From positions 1 to 54,829 of the forward strand of contig OKRB01000095.1 of the NCBI GenBank assembly GCA_900290245.1: 54,829 bases of DNA. The letters run 5' to 3'. The stretch is from Candidatus Sulfuritelmatomonas gaucii (GTDB taxonomy: Bacteria > Acidobacteriota > Terriglobia > Terriglobales > Acidobacteriaceae). Numbering within the stretch: the stretch's first letter is position 1; each line of letters begins with the position of its first letter. Shown here piece after piece: positions 1 through 8,578 of the stretch. A program made the position numbers and the translations under genes. The notes under the pieces are model-generated. The model saw nothing but the letters and a program-made list of their open reading frames with translations, ran no database searches and was not told where the DNA came from.

Positions 1-120
1 ACTGAAGTTCCTAAAACAAACTCAGCCTAACCCACGACCAGCGCATCGAGCCGGTCACACCATGATGACTACCATCCAGTCATCAATCCGCTTGATTGCA
101 CCCGCTGCCTAGGAGATGCA

Positions 121-1200
121 CTAACTATCGAGCGCAGCCGAGAAATGCAACAGGGGCGAATTCTTGAACCTGTAGGAGCAATCCTCTACACGGTTTCCAA
201 GAACAGTGATCTTTCCCAGATTCCCCTGGCCCATTCCGGCTTCAGTCATCGCCGACAGATAAAGAATCTTCTTGGAGTCGAAGCCCATCAGCCGGGCGCT
301 AAGTACATCCGCGGCCAATGGATCGACGCTGGCAACGGCAATCCGCGAATCCACGGGCGTTCCGCGCGATGGGCCGTCTCCTTCCATTCCGGTAAATCCG
401 TCGATGACCGCCAAATCGGGAAATACGTGCTGCGCCATGTGGAACATGTTGAAGTGGATAATATCGTTGGGTTCGCCGTGAGGCCCCATGTGCATGCGTC
501 CCTTGTCGCTTACCTTGTAATCGTTCACCGGCGCGCCCAGCAGCACGTTCTTCAGCGATAAGGTCACTGAGGCAAAGCCGTGTGTTTTCATGATCGCAGT
601 GGAAATGACATAGAGATTAGGATCCAGAAAGGGAGCGCAGATGCGGATTGGAACCGGTGCATTGTCTGCACCGATCGTGTAGCGATACTCATATGCGCCC
701 AAATTCAGGTCGACTAGCTTCACTTTGTACTTTTGCACCAGGTCGTAGTACCCGTAATTCTTGAACCCAACCATCGTGCCTTCCTTAGTGGCCGCCGCTT
801 CGCCGATCACTATCTCCTTTTTGTAATGCGGGCGAAGGAACTCCAGAATGCCTCGAATGGTGTCCACATGCGTCGCGGCCAGTTGACGGCTGGTTTGCAC
901 AAAGTTTGGCTTGATCAGGATCTGCTTACCCTTGATGCCGCTGAATATCTGGTCCTCAATGAGCTTGAGTGCATTGTAGATATTCTCGCTTCGATCATTG
1001 CCCTTGATCAGGGCAGCAGAGGATAGTTCCTCCGGCTGCTGGTACAGACTGCGCCCTCCCCGGCTCCTGTAGATCCGCGAGGCCTCAGGGTTCCTGGCAA
1101 AGGCATTCCGGTCACTGACGGATATAGTCGCAGCTCCGGCAACTCCCATGCCCAGGGCCTTCATCATGTCACGTCGGCTCCATTGTTCACTGAACTTCAT
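121..1200 (-). CDS. Tat-exported DUF362 domain protein
   Basis: 359 residues. The N-terminus reads SRRDMMKALGMGVAG, a twin-arginine signal followed by a hydrophobic stretch, so export in folded form is predicted. The body matches the DUF362 family (blocks such as ILIKPNFV near residue 94, IMKTHGFASVTLSLKN near 205, and VIDGFTGMEGDGP near 265). DUF362 proteins have no established reaction; some are fused to ferredoxin domains, but I see no CxxCxxC cluster here. The ATG at 1198-1200 has a GGAGA ribosome site on its 5' side. It runs away from the patatin gene, so it is not part of that operon. Family call is firm; function is unknown. Confidence 0.88.
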   Translation of the reverse strand: MKFSEQWSRRDMMKALGMGVAGAATISVSDRNAFARNPEASRIYRSRGGRSLYQQPEELSSAALIKGNDRSENIYNALKLIEDQIFSGIKGKQILIKPNFVQTSRQLAATHVDTIRGILEFLRPHYKKEIVIGEAAATKEGTMVGFKNYGYYDLVQKYKVKLVDLNLGAYEYRYTIGADNAPVPIRICAPFLDPNLYVISTAIMKTHGFASVTLSLKNVLLGAPVNDYKVSDKGRMHMGPHGEPNDIIHFNMFHMAQHVFPDLAVIDGFTGMEGDGPSRGTPVDSRIAVASVDPLAADVLSARLMGFDSKKILYLSAMTEAGMGQGNLGKITVLGNRVEDCSYRFKNSPLLHFSAALDS

Positions 1201-1838
1201 GAGGCCTGTCTCCTTGACTGCTCCAATGCTTTTCTGACTCCCGGCTTGACCTCTTCACTTTTCCCCGCCATCTTACTCGGCTATCCGCGGGGTATTTGTG
1301 ATCTCCTTCACATGAGTGCTCAGCGATTTGATAGAGGATTTCGGTCGAATGACCGGCCACCCAGAATGTATGGTCCGCCGCCGTTTTGCAAGCGAAAAAT
1401 GAGGATGACAGAATTGGTCTGCGCGAATGTATCCGGCCTTTGTTGGAGTAGCGAACTCCTGGCCTGAATGGAATGCGCTGCGCCCTCGTCCTATTTAATA
1501 ACGCTGCCTTTGCAGGCATTTTCCGGGTGCAGGTTTCGGGAGCGCCGGGATCGACCGTTGTGCCATCTCATGGTTCGCCAGCAAACCTGGCAGGAATCTC
1601 AAAACTCATAGCCGTCGCCGTTGGACTGCAGATGTGGGAATCGCGAAGCGATTTCCAAGCGACTTCCGGTCCGCGATCGTTTCCGGATCAGCGGCGATCC
1701 GGTCTGAAATTGCCCCCGGCCGTGTTTTAAAGGTAAAGAGCGAAAGGAAAACGGCAGTATTCGCCTTTTGTGCAGTATCTTAATAGCGCTAATGAGACAC
1801 TTCCCCTGTTTGAGAGCTGAGTAGCAGAATACAAAGCT
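1201..1838. other. Intergenic region, no supported gene
   Basis: About 640 bases between two divergently transcribed genes. Short open frames exist on both strands but their translations show no domain, no biased codon use and no convincing ribosome site. It must carry the promoters for the DUF362 gene and for the patatin unit; I could not pick unambiguous -35/-10 pairs. Confidence 0.5.
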
Positions 1839-1889
1839 GATATATACTTTCCGGTACCGAGGGGGGCTATGAGCGAGAAAGTATATATC
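1839..1889 (+). promoter_or_regulatory. Perfect 13-bp inverted repeat around a small-ORF start
   Basis: GATATATACTTTC at 1839-1851 is repeated as its exact reverse complement at 1877-1889, with a 25-base spacer. The spacer contains a purine-rich ribosome site (GAGGGGGG, 1859-1866) and an ATG at 1869. As RNA this would put the ribosome site and start codon in the loop of a long A/U-rich stem; as DNA it could be an operator for a dimeric regulator. Either way it is placed to control the small ORF and the patatin gene downstream. Confidence 0.6.
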
Positions 1890-2000
1890 GAAAGCCTACT
1901 GGGAGGACGAACATGTATTGGCCGCCGCATGATGAATGCGGTCTCCGAAGCAGATGGTGCAAATGCCGGTCTGACAGTCACAACGACCACGGCGAGATGA
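1869..2000 (+). CDS. Small 43-residue ORF upstream of patatin
   Basis: ATG at 1869 preceded by a strong GAGG core with 6-base spacing; stop TGA at 1998-2000. The translation starts MSEKVYIESLLGGRTC and ends in a Thr-rich segment TVTTTTAR. I do not recognise it. It lies in the leader of the patatin gene, 84 bases ahead of the preferred start of that gene, so it could be a leader peptide or a small partner protein. A competing 63-residue frame starts at 1913 (also with a GGAGG site) and overlaps the patatin start. Which of the two is translated cannot be settled by eye. Confidence 0.4.
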   Translation: MSEKVYIESLLGGRTCIGRRMMNAVSEADGANAGLTVTTTTAR

Positions 2001-2084
2001 ATCAATCTCTACAACCAACCGATCTGAGGGATTCGCATTCTGAGGGCAAGGTCAGTTCATTCCTAAGTGCCTGGGGAGGTGAAA

Positions 2085-4769
2085 GTGACTGCCATCCGTG
2101 TTGAAGATGTTCTCCAACAGGAACTCTTGCAAGTCGAGTCCGCCCGCGACTTGCGGCTTGGGAAGGTTCCTGAACGGCCGGAGGCGCAGAAGAGCCTTAT
2201 AGGCCTCGCATTTTCTGGCGGCGGTATCCGCAGTGCAACCTTTAATCTGGGCGTGCTCGAAGCCTTGGCGCAAGCCAGACTCCTGCACGTATTCGACTAC
2301 GTTTCCACGGTCTCGGGAGGCGGTTACATTGGCAGTTGGCTGATGGCTTGGATGCATCATCAACAGATCGGTATTAATGAGATAGAAGAGCGCCTTTCGC
2401 CTCACAAGTACACGCCCGCGAGCGCAGCCGATCCGCCTGAACTGCACTTTCTGCGCAACTACAGCAACTATCTCACCCCCCGCAAAGGTGTACTGGGGGC
2501 TGACTTCTGGGCATTTGCATCCACTTACATGCGTAACACCATTCTGAACCAGATCATCCTTACTCTCCTGCTTCTTTCTGTTCTCCTGCTTCCGCGCGCA
2601 ATGGTGTACCTTCCCAATCGCCTCGAAGCTCTGGAGAACTTTACCCAGGGAGCCCTTTCGGCGCAGTTCGCCGCCCTGGTTCTGGCGTTTCTTCTGGTCG
2701 GACTGGCTGTGACCTTTATGGGTCTGAACCTGCTTTGGGTCGACCCGCAGACAAACAAGAAATCTCCTTGGTACGCAGAGCAGTGGGCCGTGCAATTGGT
2801 AATCGTTGTTCCTCTGATCATGTCCGCCGCCTTGGTCAGCTATGGCATCAGCAACTACGTCGGCTACGGCATTCTCGACAATCCCTTATGGGACCCCCCT
2901 CTACTTGGTTTGGTTCTCTATTTCGGGTTGTGGGCGGGCGCCTTCCTGATACGTCAATTGGTTCGGGCTAAGCGCGGTATGTCCGGCGCGGCTGCGCCCA
3001 GTGCAAGCCTCGTGCTGATCACGGCTGCCGTAACCGGTGCACTCGTCGGCTATCTGTTCCTTCCCCTTGGAAAGTATCTGACGCCTCCGCCGCCTCTCGG
3101 CGACTACTTCAATTGGCATATTTTCGCCTTCGGCACTCCAGCCTTCGTTCTTGTCATGTTGCTTGCCGGGGCGTTGCATATCGGACTGATGGGCCGCGGG
3201 ATGAGCGACAGCCACCGCGAATGGTGGGCACGTTTGGCTGGTTGGCTGATGATCTACACGATCTGCTGGCTCCTGCTCTTCTTGATGGCAGTCTATGTTC
3301 CGGTCGGCCTTTCCCGGCTCTGGGCCGAAAATTTCCATAAGCTGTTCACATCCGGCACCTTGCTCTGGCTGATCTCGACGGCATATGGAGTTTTATTTGG
3401 GAAGAGCGGAGATACCGGCGTGATCAACCCGGAAGCACCGATAATGAAAAAGGTGCTCGGATACGCAGCCCGGCTGACTCCTTACATCTTCATTCTTGGA
3501 CTCCTCTCTGCGCTTTCGCTTCTCGCTGCCAGAGTCGCCCTGGTTCTCACGGGCGATTCAAATCCGATGAGCCAACTTCCGTTTGCCTTCAGCGGACCTT
3601 CCGTGCTCGTCGCATGCCTGCTGCTGTTCGCTGCCGCAATTCTTCTGTCCTGGCGCGTCAATATCAACGAGTTCTCCATACACCACGCTTACCGCAATCG
3701 GTTGGTCCGCTGCTATTTGGGAGCTTCGGTGCCGAATCGTCAAGCACAGGTCTTCACCGGCTTTTCCGAGTCCGACGATTTGCCGCTGGCAGCGCTGGAG
3801 ATCCCTGCCGGCTCCGTCGAGCCAAAAGATGCGCGACCGTTCCCGATCCTGAACACCAGCTTGAACGTAGTGCGCGGCAAGGAGCTGGCCTTACAAACCC
3901 GCAAAGCCCGCTCCTTTGCGTTTACCCCGCTTTACGCTGGATTCACGCGGGAAGCGATTGGTGGCATGGATTGGCAATCGGCTTATGCGCTGACGAAGGA
4001 TTCGGGCGCGAAGCAACGAGGATGCGAAAACGGTATTAGCCTGGGAACCGCTGTCGCCATTTCAGGCGCTGCCGCCAGTCCCAACATGGGCTTTTATTCG
4101 CAGCCCGCGCTGGCTTTCCTGATGACTTTGTTTGACGTTCGTCTAGGCTGTTGGATTGCCAATCCCAGCATACAAAAAAACTGGCCTGTGGGCGGCCCTC
4201 GAATCGGCTTCTTCTGGCTGCTCCGGGAACTACTTGGTACGACCAGCGATGACAGCGGGTTTGTCTATCTTTCCGATGGCGGTCACTTTGAAAACCTGGC
4301 TGTTTACGAACTGGTCCGGCGCGGTTGTAAGTTGATTGTCGCCGGGGACGCTTCCTGTGATCCCAATTCAGGATTTGACGACCTGCACAATGCCATGGAG
4401 CGTTGCCGCACCGACTTCGGCGTCGAAATCGAACTGGACCCCATTGAAACCAGGAGGCAAAACGGCCTGGCGCGGAGCCACTTCGCCGTGGGCAAGATCC
4501 ATTACTCCAGATCGTCAGCGGACGACGGCGTCATTGTTTATCTGAAGCCAGCGTTGGTGGACGGAGGCCCCACCGACGTCGTCGGGTATGTCACGACGAA
4601 TCCTGACTTTCCCAATGACACCACAGCGAATCAGTGGTTTGACGAAGCTCACTTTGAAAATTACCGCGCTTTGGGCCAGGTCACCGGCAATGCGGCGGAG
4701 AAGACGATCCGCGAAGTAGTGGACTGTCTAATGGCCCCTCAGGCAGACGTTGTCACTATCCGACTTTAG
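2085..4769 (+). CDS. Patatin-like phospholipase with multi-pass membrane insertion
   Basis: 894 residues from GTG 2085, chosen because GGGGAGG sits 5 bases upstream; the same frame could open at GTG 2067. The patatin oxyanion motif GGGIRS is at residues 45-50 and the nucleophile serine is in TVSGGG (about Ser77). The partner aspartate is in YLSDGG (about Asp731). Between the two catalytic halves lie about ten hydrophobic segments (residues ~145-560), for example LTLLLLSVLLLP and ALVLAFLLVGLAV. Patatins hydrolyse acyl esters of phospholipids and neutral lipids. The split architecture means the catalytic domain is assembled from both ends around a membrane region. Cleavage of membrane lipids at the inner membrane is inferred. 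Confidence 0.9.
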   Translation: MTAIRVEDVLQQELLQVESARDLRLGKVPERPEAQKSLIGLAFSGGGIRSATFNLGVLEALAQARLLHVFDYVSTVSGGGYIGSWLMAWMHHQQIGINEIEERLSPHKYTPASAADPPELHFLRNYSNYLTPRKGVLGADFWAFASTYMRNTILNQIILTLLLLSVLLLPRAMVYLPNRLEALENFTQGALSAQFAALVLAFLLVGLAVTFMGLNLLWVDPQTNKKSPWYAEQWAVQLVIVVPLIMSAALVSYGISNYVGYGILDNPLWDPPLLGLVLYFGLWAGAFLIRQLVRAKRGMSGAAAPSASLVLITAAVTGALVGYLFLPLGKYLTPPPPLGDYFNWHIFAFGTPAFVLVMLLAGALHIGLMGRGMSDSHREWWARLAGWLMIYTICWLLLFLMAVYVPVGLSRLWAENFHKLFTSGTLLWLISTAYGVLFGKSGDTGVINPEAPIMKKVLGYAARLTPYIFILGLLSALSLLAARVALVLTGDSNPMSQLPFAFSGPSVLVACLLLFAAAILLSWRVNINEFSIHHAYRNRLVRCYLGASVPNRQAQVFTGFSESDDLPLAALEIPAGSVEPKDARPFPILNTSLNVVRGKELALQTRKARSFAFTPLYAGFTREAIGGMDWQSAYALTKDSGAKQRGCENGISLGTAVAISGAAASPNMGFYSQPALAFLMTLFDVRLGCWIANPSIQKNWPVGGPRIGFFWLLRELLGTTSDDSGFVYLSDGGHFENLAVYELVRRGCKLIVAGDASCDPNSGFDDLHNAMERCRTDFGVEIELDPIETRRQNGLARSHFAVGKIHYSRSSADDGVIVYLKPALVDGGPTDVVGYVTTNPDFPNDTTANQWFDEAHFENYRALGQVTGNAAEKTIREVVDCLMAPQADVVTIRL

Positions 4770-4852
4770 GATATCGATCGGACGTCAATGAGCGATCAGC
4801 ATCAATTGAAATTGAAACCTTGACGAAGCGGGAGCGTGGAGGTTCGCGCCCT

Positions 4853-4885
4853 CACCCTTCCCGCGATGAGATTGCGGGAAGGGTG
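4853..4885 (+). terminator. Strong stem-loop after patatin (no T-tract)
   Basis: CACCCTTCCCGC (4853-4864) pairs exactly with GCGGGAAGGGTG (4874-4885) around a 9-base loop, 84 bases after the patatin stop. The 12-bp GC-rich stem could end transcription or protect the transcript 3' end, but there is no run of T after it, so a classical intrinsic terminator is not certain. A REP-like repeat is the alternative. Confidence 0.5.
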
Positions 4886-5378
4886 GAACCCGACCACGCC
4901 TTACCGGCTCTCGTCACTTAGCCCGATAGGGCACGCCCACCGGAATCATAAATATCTCCCAATGGCACAAGTTGCTGGATCTCATCTTCGAAGTCGGGCA
5001 AGGCGGGTAAGAGGCCGGCAAAGAAGGCGACCAGGAAAGCTGGTAAGTAAGCCGCCAACCTATCCACACCACACCGGCAAAGGAGAACAGTGCAACCATG
5101 ACAAATGAGCGTCAGCCTATGATTTTCTTCACTCCAACCCGGTCCAACACCGATACCCAGCTGCCGCAAGCAGGAGACTGCGTCGGATGAAGTTAGGTTA
5201 TTCGAAGCATCAGTTTGTTAAGAAGCTAGGCCTCGCAGTTTAACCGAACGAGGACCCGTACTCGCCGGAAGATTGCTTGACACAAGCTTTCGCTACGCTT
5301 AAAGTACGTTCAACCTACTTGGCGAGCTCCAGCAGCCTCATTTGTGGGCCTAAACCAGAAAACTGAGGGCTTCCCCCC
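4886..5378. other. Intergenic region, no supported gene
   Basis: Roughly 490 bases between the post-patatin hairpin and the next gene. Frames of 60-90 codons occur on both strands but lack ribosome sites and recognisable sequence. It presumably holds the promoter for the gene starting at 5379. Confidence 0.45.
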
Positions 5379-6524
5379 ATGTATCAAGCTGGTTCGATCT
5401 CCACTCCCGGCACGTGTACCCAGGGCAAGCTGTTGCAGTATGTGCCTGGGTTCGATGCTGACCAGACGATCATCCCGCATCAGGAGCGCGTGGTCACACA
5501 GTGCGGCCCTCCCTCGATACTGACTGGATCGGACGGCGGCTTGCATTTATTTGTGGCTGGAAAGGCTGATCCTACGAGGTCACTTTCCTGTGCGCCGTGG
5601 CCATTATCTCCGTTGTGCATTCACCTTCGCCCGGAAACCGTTGCCCCGGATTTGATCCGGCTGCCGGATATGGTCGATGGAATCCAGCGTTTTGTGAGCG
5701 GCATTCCGTCTGCGGTTATGAACCACGGTGCGATGCTCGCGTACTTCAACGGTGGCCAGTTGCTCGAATACCAACGCAGTTCCGAGAATGGATGGAGCGT
5801 TTCGGCCATCCCTGTGCCGAACCTCGTGATTGACGCCAACCCCGTAGCGACAATTGCCGGAGGCAGCGTCTTTGTACTCTCTGCGCCGAGAGGCGAAGCG
5901 TTACTGCTGTGCAAGCGCGATCTGCAAACGGCCACGTGGCATTTCGTCGAACTCGGTACCGAAGCATCGGTATGCAGCTTATCTGGCGATCCAGCCGTTA
6001 CAGAGTTTAGAGGGAAATTGCACGTTTTTGTTTGTGCTGTTTTTGCGGATCGACATTTCCCGGTGCAGGAAGCCTTTGAGTTATGGGATTTCGTGGTTGA
6101 CCTGGATGGCTCCCCGCTGGAGGCGACCCCGATCTCAGCTATTGCTGGGTTTCGCGTAGGTGGCGCGCCGGTCAGAGTTAAGGGAACGCCGAGTGCCGTT
6201 GTATCGCATCAAAGATTACAGGTGTTTGTGCGCACTGAATCGGGACGACTGGTCGAGTTTCGCTCCTCCGATGGACAACAGTGGGAGAGTCTTCCGGTTT
6301 CGCAGGGTGAGGTTGGCGGTAATGCCGGCGCAGTTCTTTCGGGAGACGATGACCCAGTGGTTTACGCAAGTGATCTGATGGGTTATCTCACCGAGTTTCG
6401 CGAGATCGAAGGCGCCTGGCGTGGACGAACGATTTCGCGCACCAGCGGGGAAGCAGAGCGATGGCCTCGACCGGTGGTGTGCGGGCGCCAGGTGCGCATC
6501 TTCGATCTGGATGTAGCTGTCTGA
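5379..6524 (+). CDS. Lectin-like repeat protein, predicted beta-propeller
   Basis: 381 residues with no signal peptide or membrane segment. About five imperfect repeats of roughly 55 residues share the pattern G-x-P-S-x-V, then a short strand ending LxVFV, then LxE(F/Y)RSSxGxxW. Examples are GIPSAVMNHGAMLAYF, GTPSAVVSHQRLQVFV and LVEFRSSDGQQWESLP. This repeat style is that of fucose-specific or PLL-type lectin propellers, so sugar binding is a reasonable guess, but it is a fold inference. The frame has a stop 13 bases ahead of ATG 5379, which fixes the start. It runs in the same direction as the small gene at 6577. Confidence 0.75.
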   Translation: MYQAGSISTPGTCTQGKLLQYVPGFDADQTIIPHQERVVTQCGPPSILTGSDGGLHLFVAGKADPTRSLSCAPWPLSPLCIHLRPETVAPDLIRLPDMVDGIQRFVSGIPSAVMNHGAMLAYFNGGQLLEYQRSSENGWSVSAIPVPNLVIDANPVATIAGGSVFVLSAPRGEALLLCKRDLQTATWHFVELGTEASVCSLSGDPAVTEFRGKLHVFVCAVFADRHFPVQEAFELWDFVVDLDGSPLEATPISAIAGFRVGGAPVRVKGTPSAVVSHQRLQVFVRTESGRLVEFRSSDGQQWESLPVSQGEVGGNAGAVLSGDDDPVVYASDLMGYLTEFREIEGAWRGRTISRTSGEAERWPRPVVCGRQVRIFDLDVAV

Positions 6525-6576
6525 TTCGACACGGCCTACACAAGGTACCTAAATTCAGCAGGGGAAAGACGAGATT

Positions 6577-6936
6577 ATGGCACAGGCTACAGCATCGACG
6601 ACGAACGATGAACTTCGCAGCATCGTAGTGGAGCTGGCGCGCACGGAGCTTGCGGCAGTCGGATCTGCGCTGAAGTTCTGGGGTGACTGGGTCGCTTCCG
6701 CGGACAAATATACGCAGCAGCTGCGGGCAGAACTCGACAAGGCAGATCAAGGAGGGGAAAGCTCGAAGCAGTTCGTCGGGAAGCTTGCCGATCTCACCCG
6801 TGAATACCTGCGGGAAGTGGTGGCCCTGCCGGCCGCCGCCGTGGAGCACTTCAATAGTGAGGTGGAGAAGAATGCCTCTGCGGCCCCCGCAACTGCTTCT
6901 GTGAAGCGCAAACGCCGGGCACGCGCGAAAGAGTGA
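6577..6936 (+). CDS. Small phasin-like protein with basic tail
   Basis: 119 residues. Residues ~8-100 look fully helical and amphipathic (VVELARTELAAVGSALKFW, KLADLTREYLREVVALPAA), followed by an Ala-rich linker and a K/R-rich end, VKRKRRARAKE. This layout resembles phasins of the PhaF/PhaM type, which coat polyester granules and hold DNA through a basic tail. That is an analogy only; no phasin signature was confirmed. GGGGAAAG lies about 10 bases before the ATG. It converges on the isoprenoid operon, several of whose products also have basic tails. Confidence 0.7.
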   Translation: MAQATASTTNDELRSIVVELARTELAAVGSALKFWGDWVASADKYTQQLRAELDKADQGGESSKQFVGKLADLTREYLREVVALPAAAVEHFNSEVEKNASAAPATASVKRKRRARAKE

Positions 6937-6942
6937 CCTTGT

Positions 6943-6958
6943 TCGTCCGTGCGGACGA
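6943..6958. terminator. Short hairpin between convergent genes
   Basis: TCGTCCG (6943-6949) and CGGACGA (6952-6958) are exact reverse complements, in the 36-base gap where the plus-strand phasin-like gene and the minus-strand operon converge. It is placed like a bidirectional terminator, but the loop is very tight and T-runs are poor. Confidence 0.35.
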
Positions 6959-6972
6959 CGGTGCTTATTCCT

Positions 6973-8577
6973 TCACGCCGCGGATTCCTGATGCACGCCC
7001 TTCGTACGGGGGTCCGTACCTCCCCGTGACATATAGTTCACCGCACGCAGCCATTTTCCCTGCACCTCGAGCGCCCAAATCGCGTGCCAGACGGGATCAT
7101 CGCAAACCGATTTCCAGGAGTCGGTAAGCCAGCCTATGCCCTCCCGAAGCGCCGAAGTTGCTGTGGTGATTTTGCCTTGCTTCAGTTCGGCGACGCTTAT
7201 TGGCCCGAGTGCGATCAGATTCTCCGCAGTTTTCTTCCACACTTCCGCCAGGATCCCCACGGGCTGGACCTCGATCCCTCCGAAGCATCCACCAGCGGTT
7301 GCGGCAAAGGCCCTGTCATTTTGCGCCAGCCGGCAGCCGCGAACGATGGCCTTCTTCCACGAAGGCCAATAGTGGGGGTTGCGCAGAGTTGCCGCGCATA
7401 GATCGGTGAATGCCATCGCGGGACCAAAGTAATCGCGGTGCTCCTTTTCATAGATCGAGAGCGCTGAAGCGCTGAGATCTCCGTCTTTCAATGCACTCGT
7501 CAATACGCGTGCCGCGAGCAGCGCGGATTCCATTGCCGGCGTGATGCCTTCGCCGGTCATCGGATCCACGAAACATCCGGCGTCGCCGATCAGCAAGCCG
7601 CGGTCGAAGAAGTTCGGGCCGGCAGATCCGTAGGTTTTCACGATTCCCCCGATGGCCGGTTTGTAGAGCTTGAGCTCGCGACACGCGGAATGGGAAGCTT
7701 TGAGCTTCTCGAAAAACTGGCGGAACAATTCGGGCACGGCGATCCCTTCGCGCTGGCAGGTTTCTTTCAGAATTCCGACGCCGATATTTGCCATGCCTCC
7801 GCTCATAGGAAACATCCAGCCGTATCCCGGGAAGAACTCTTTGTCGAAGAAAAAAGCAGCTTCTCCGAGAGAACCGGAGTAGCCGGTGACATAGGCACGC
7901 TGTGAAAGCGCAATGTGGCGTGGGTCATTGACCAGCAGGCCCGCAGTGCGCGCCACGACGGAATTGGTGCCGTCGGCTCCCACGATCGCTCGGGCGCGCC
8001 AGCTTTCAGTAGTTCCCTTGCGCTGAACCTCTACTGTTACACCGTCCCTGCCGGACGAGCCGTTCCATGTGAAGCCGGTGACGGACGACTCGTAGTGAAC
8101 TTCTGCGCCATTTTTCGCGGCGATTTCAAGCAGGAGGGTATCGAGGACGTGGCGCGGCACGATGTACCCGTGGGGCAGCAACGTGCGATGCACGCCGTAG
8201 AACGGAATTTTGTTGGAGTATTCGCAACGGTCGTCCACCCACGTGGACGAATGGGTAATGGGGAGGGGCGATGTGGCTTCAAGAGCGCCGAGTGCGCCCA
8301 TCTGGCCGAGAATGCGAAGGCCACGCGGCTCGACGAAATCGCCGCAGACTTTTTCGCGCGGGAATTTCGTTCGTTCGAACACGAGGACTTTCAAACCCTG
8401 GGCGGCCAGTTTCCATGCGAGGGTGCTGCCGGCCGGCCCTCCGCCCGCGACGATGACGTCGAATATCGCCGGCGCGGATCGGGTTCGCGTGCGTTGAGCA
8501 ACGCGGCCGACCTTTGTCGATGCGGCTCGATTCTTTGATTCAGTGCGCTTTTTTGGTGGAGATGCGGATGCGGTCAT
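6973..8577 (-). CDS. Geranylgeranyl-reductase-family FAD oxidoreductase
   Basis: 534 residues from the ATG at 8575-8577, one base after the stop of the upstream prenyl synthase gene; the frame stays open further upstream but that part is out-of-frame translation of the synthase. FAD-binding features are VAGGGPAGS near residue 41, the REKVCGDF block near 75 and LLIGDAGCFVDPMTGEG near 335. Relatives reduce isoprenoid double bonds of geranylgeranyl lipids. An unusual N-terminal extension of about 38 residues is rich in Lys and Arg. Coupling to a prenyl diphosphate synthase suggests both act on one isoprenoid. The actual substrate and the degree of reduction are unknown. Confidence 0.88.
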   Translation of the reverse strand: MTASASPPKKRTESKNRAASTKVGRVAQRTRTRSAPAIFDVIVAGGGPAGSTLAWKLAAQGLKVLVFERTKFPREKVCGDFVEPRGLRILGQMGALGALEATSPLPITHSSTWVDDRCEYSNKIPFYGVHRTLLPHGYIVPRHVLDTLLLEIAAKNGAEVHYESSVTGFTWNGSSGRDGVTVEVQRKGTTESWRARAIVGADGTNSVVARTAGLLVNDPRHIALSQRAYVTGYSGSLGEAAFFFDKEFFPGYGWMFPMSGGMANIGVGILKETCQREGIAVPELFRQFFEKLKASHSACRELKLYKPAIGGIVKTYGSAGPNFFDRGLLIGDAGCFVDPMTGEGITPAMESALLAARVLTSALKDGDLSASALSIYEKEHRDYFGPAMAFTDLCAATLRNPHYWPSWKKAIVRGCRLAQNDRAFAATAGGCFGGIEVQPVGILAEVWKKTAENLIALGPISVAELKQGKITTATSALREGIGWLTDSWKSVCDDPVWHAIWALEVQGKWLRAVNYMSRGGTDPRTKGVHQESAA

Positions 8578-8578
8578 A

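Noticed and set aside
2052..2795. Long minus-strand frame of 247 codons opposite the patatin gene
   Set aside because: It is the mirror of a strongly coding plus frame; the translation has no domain and no ribosome site.
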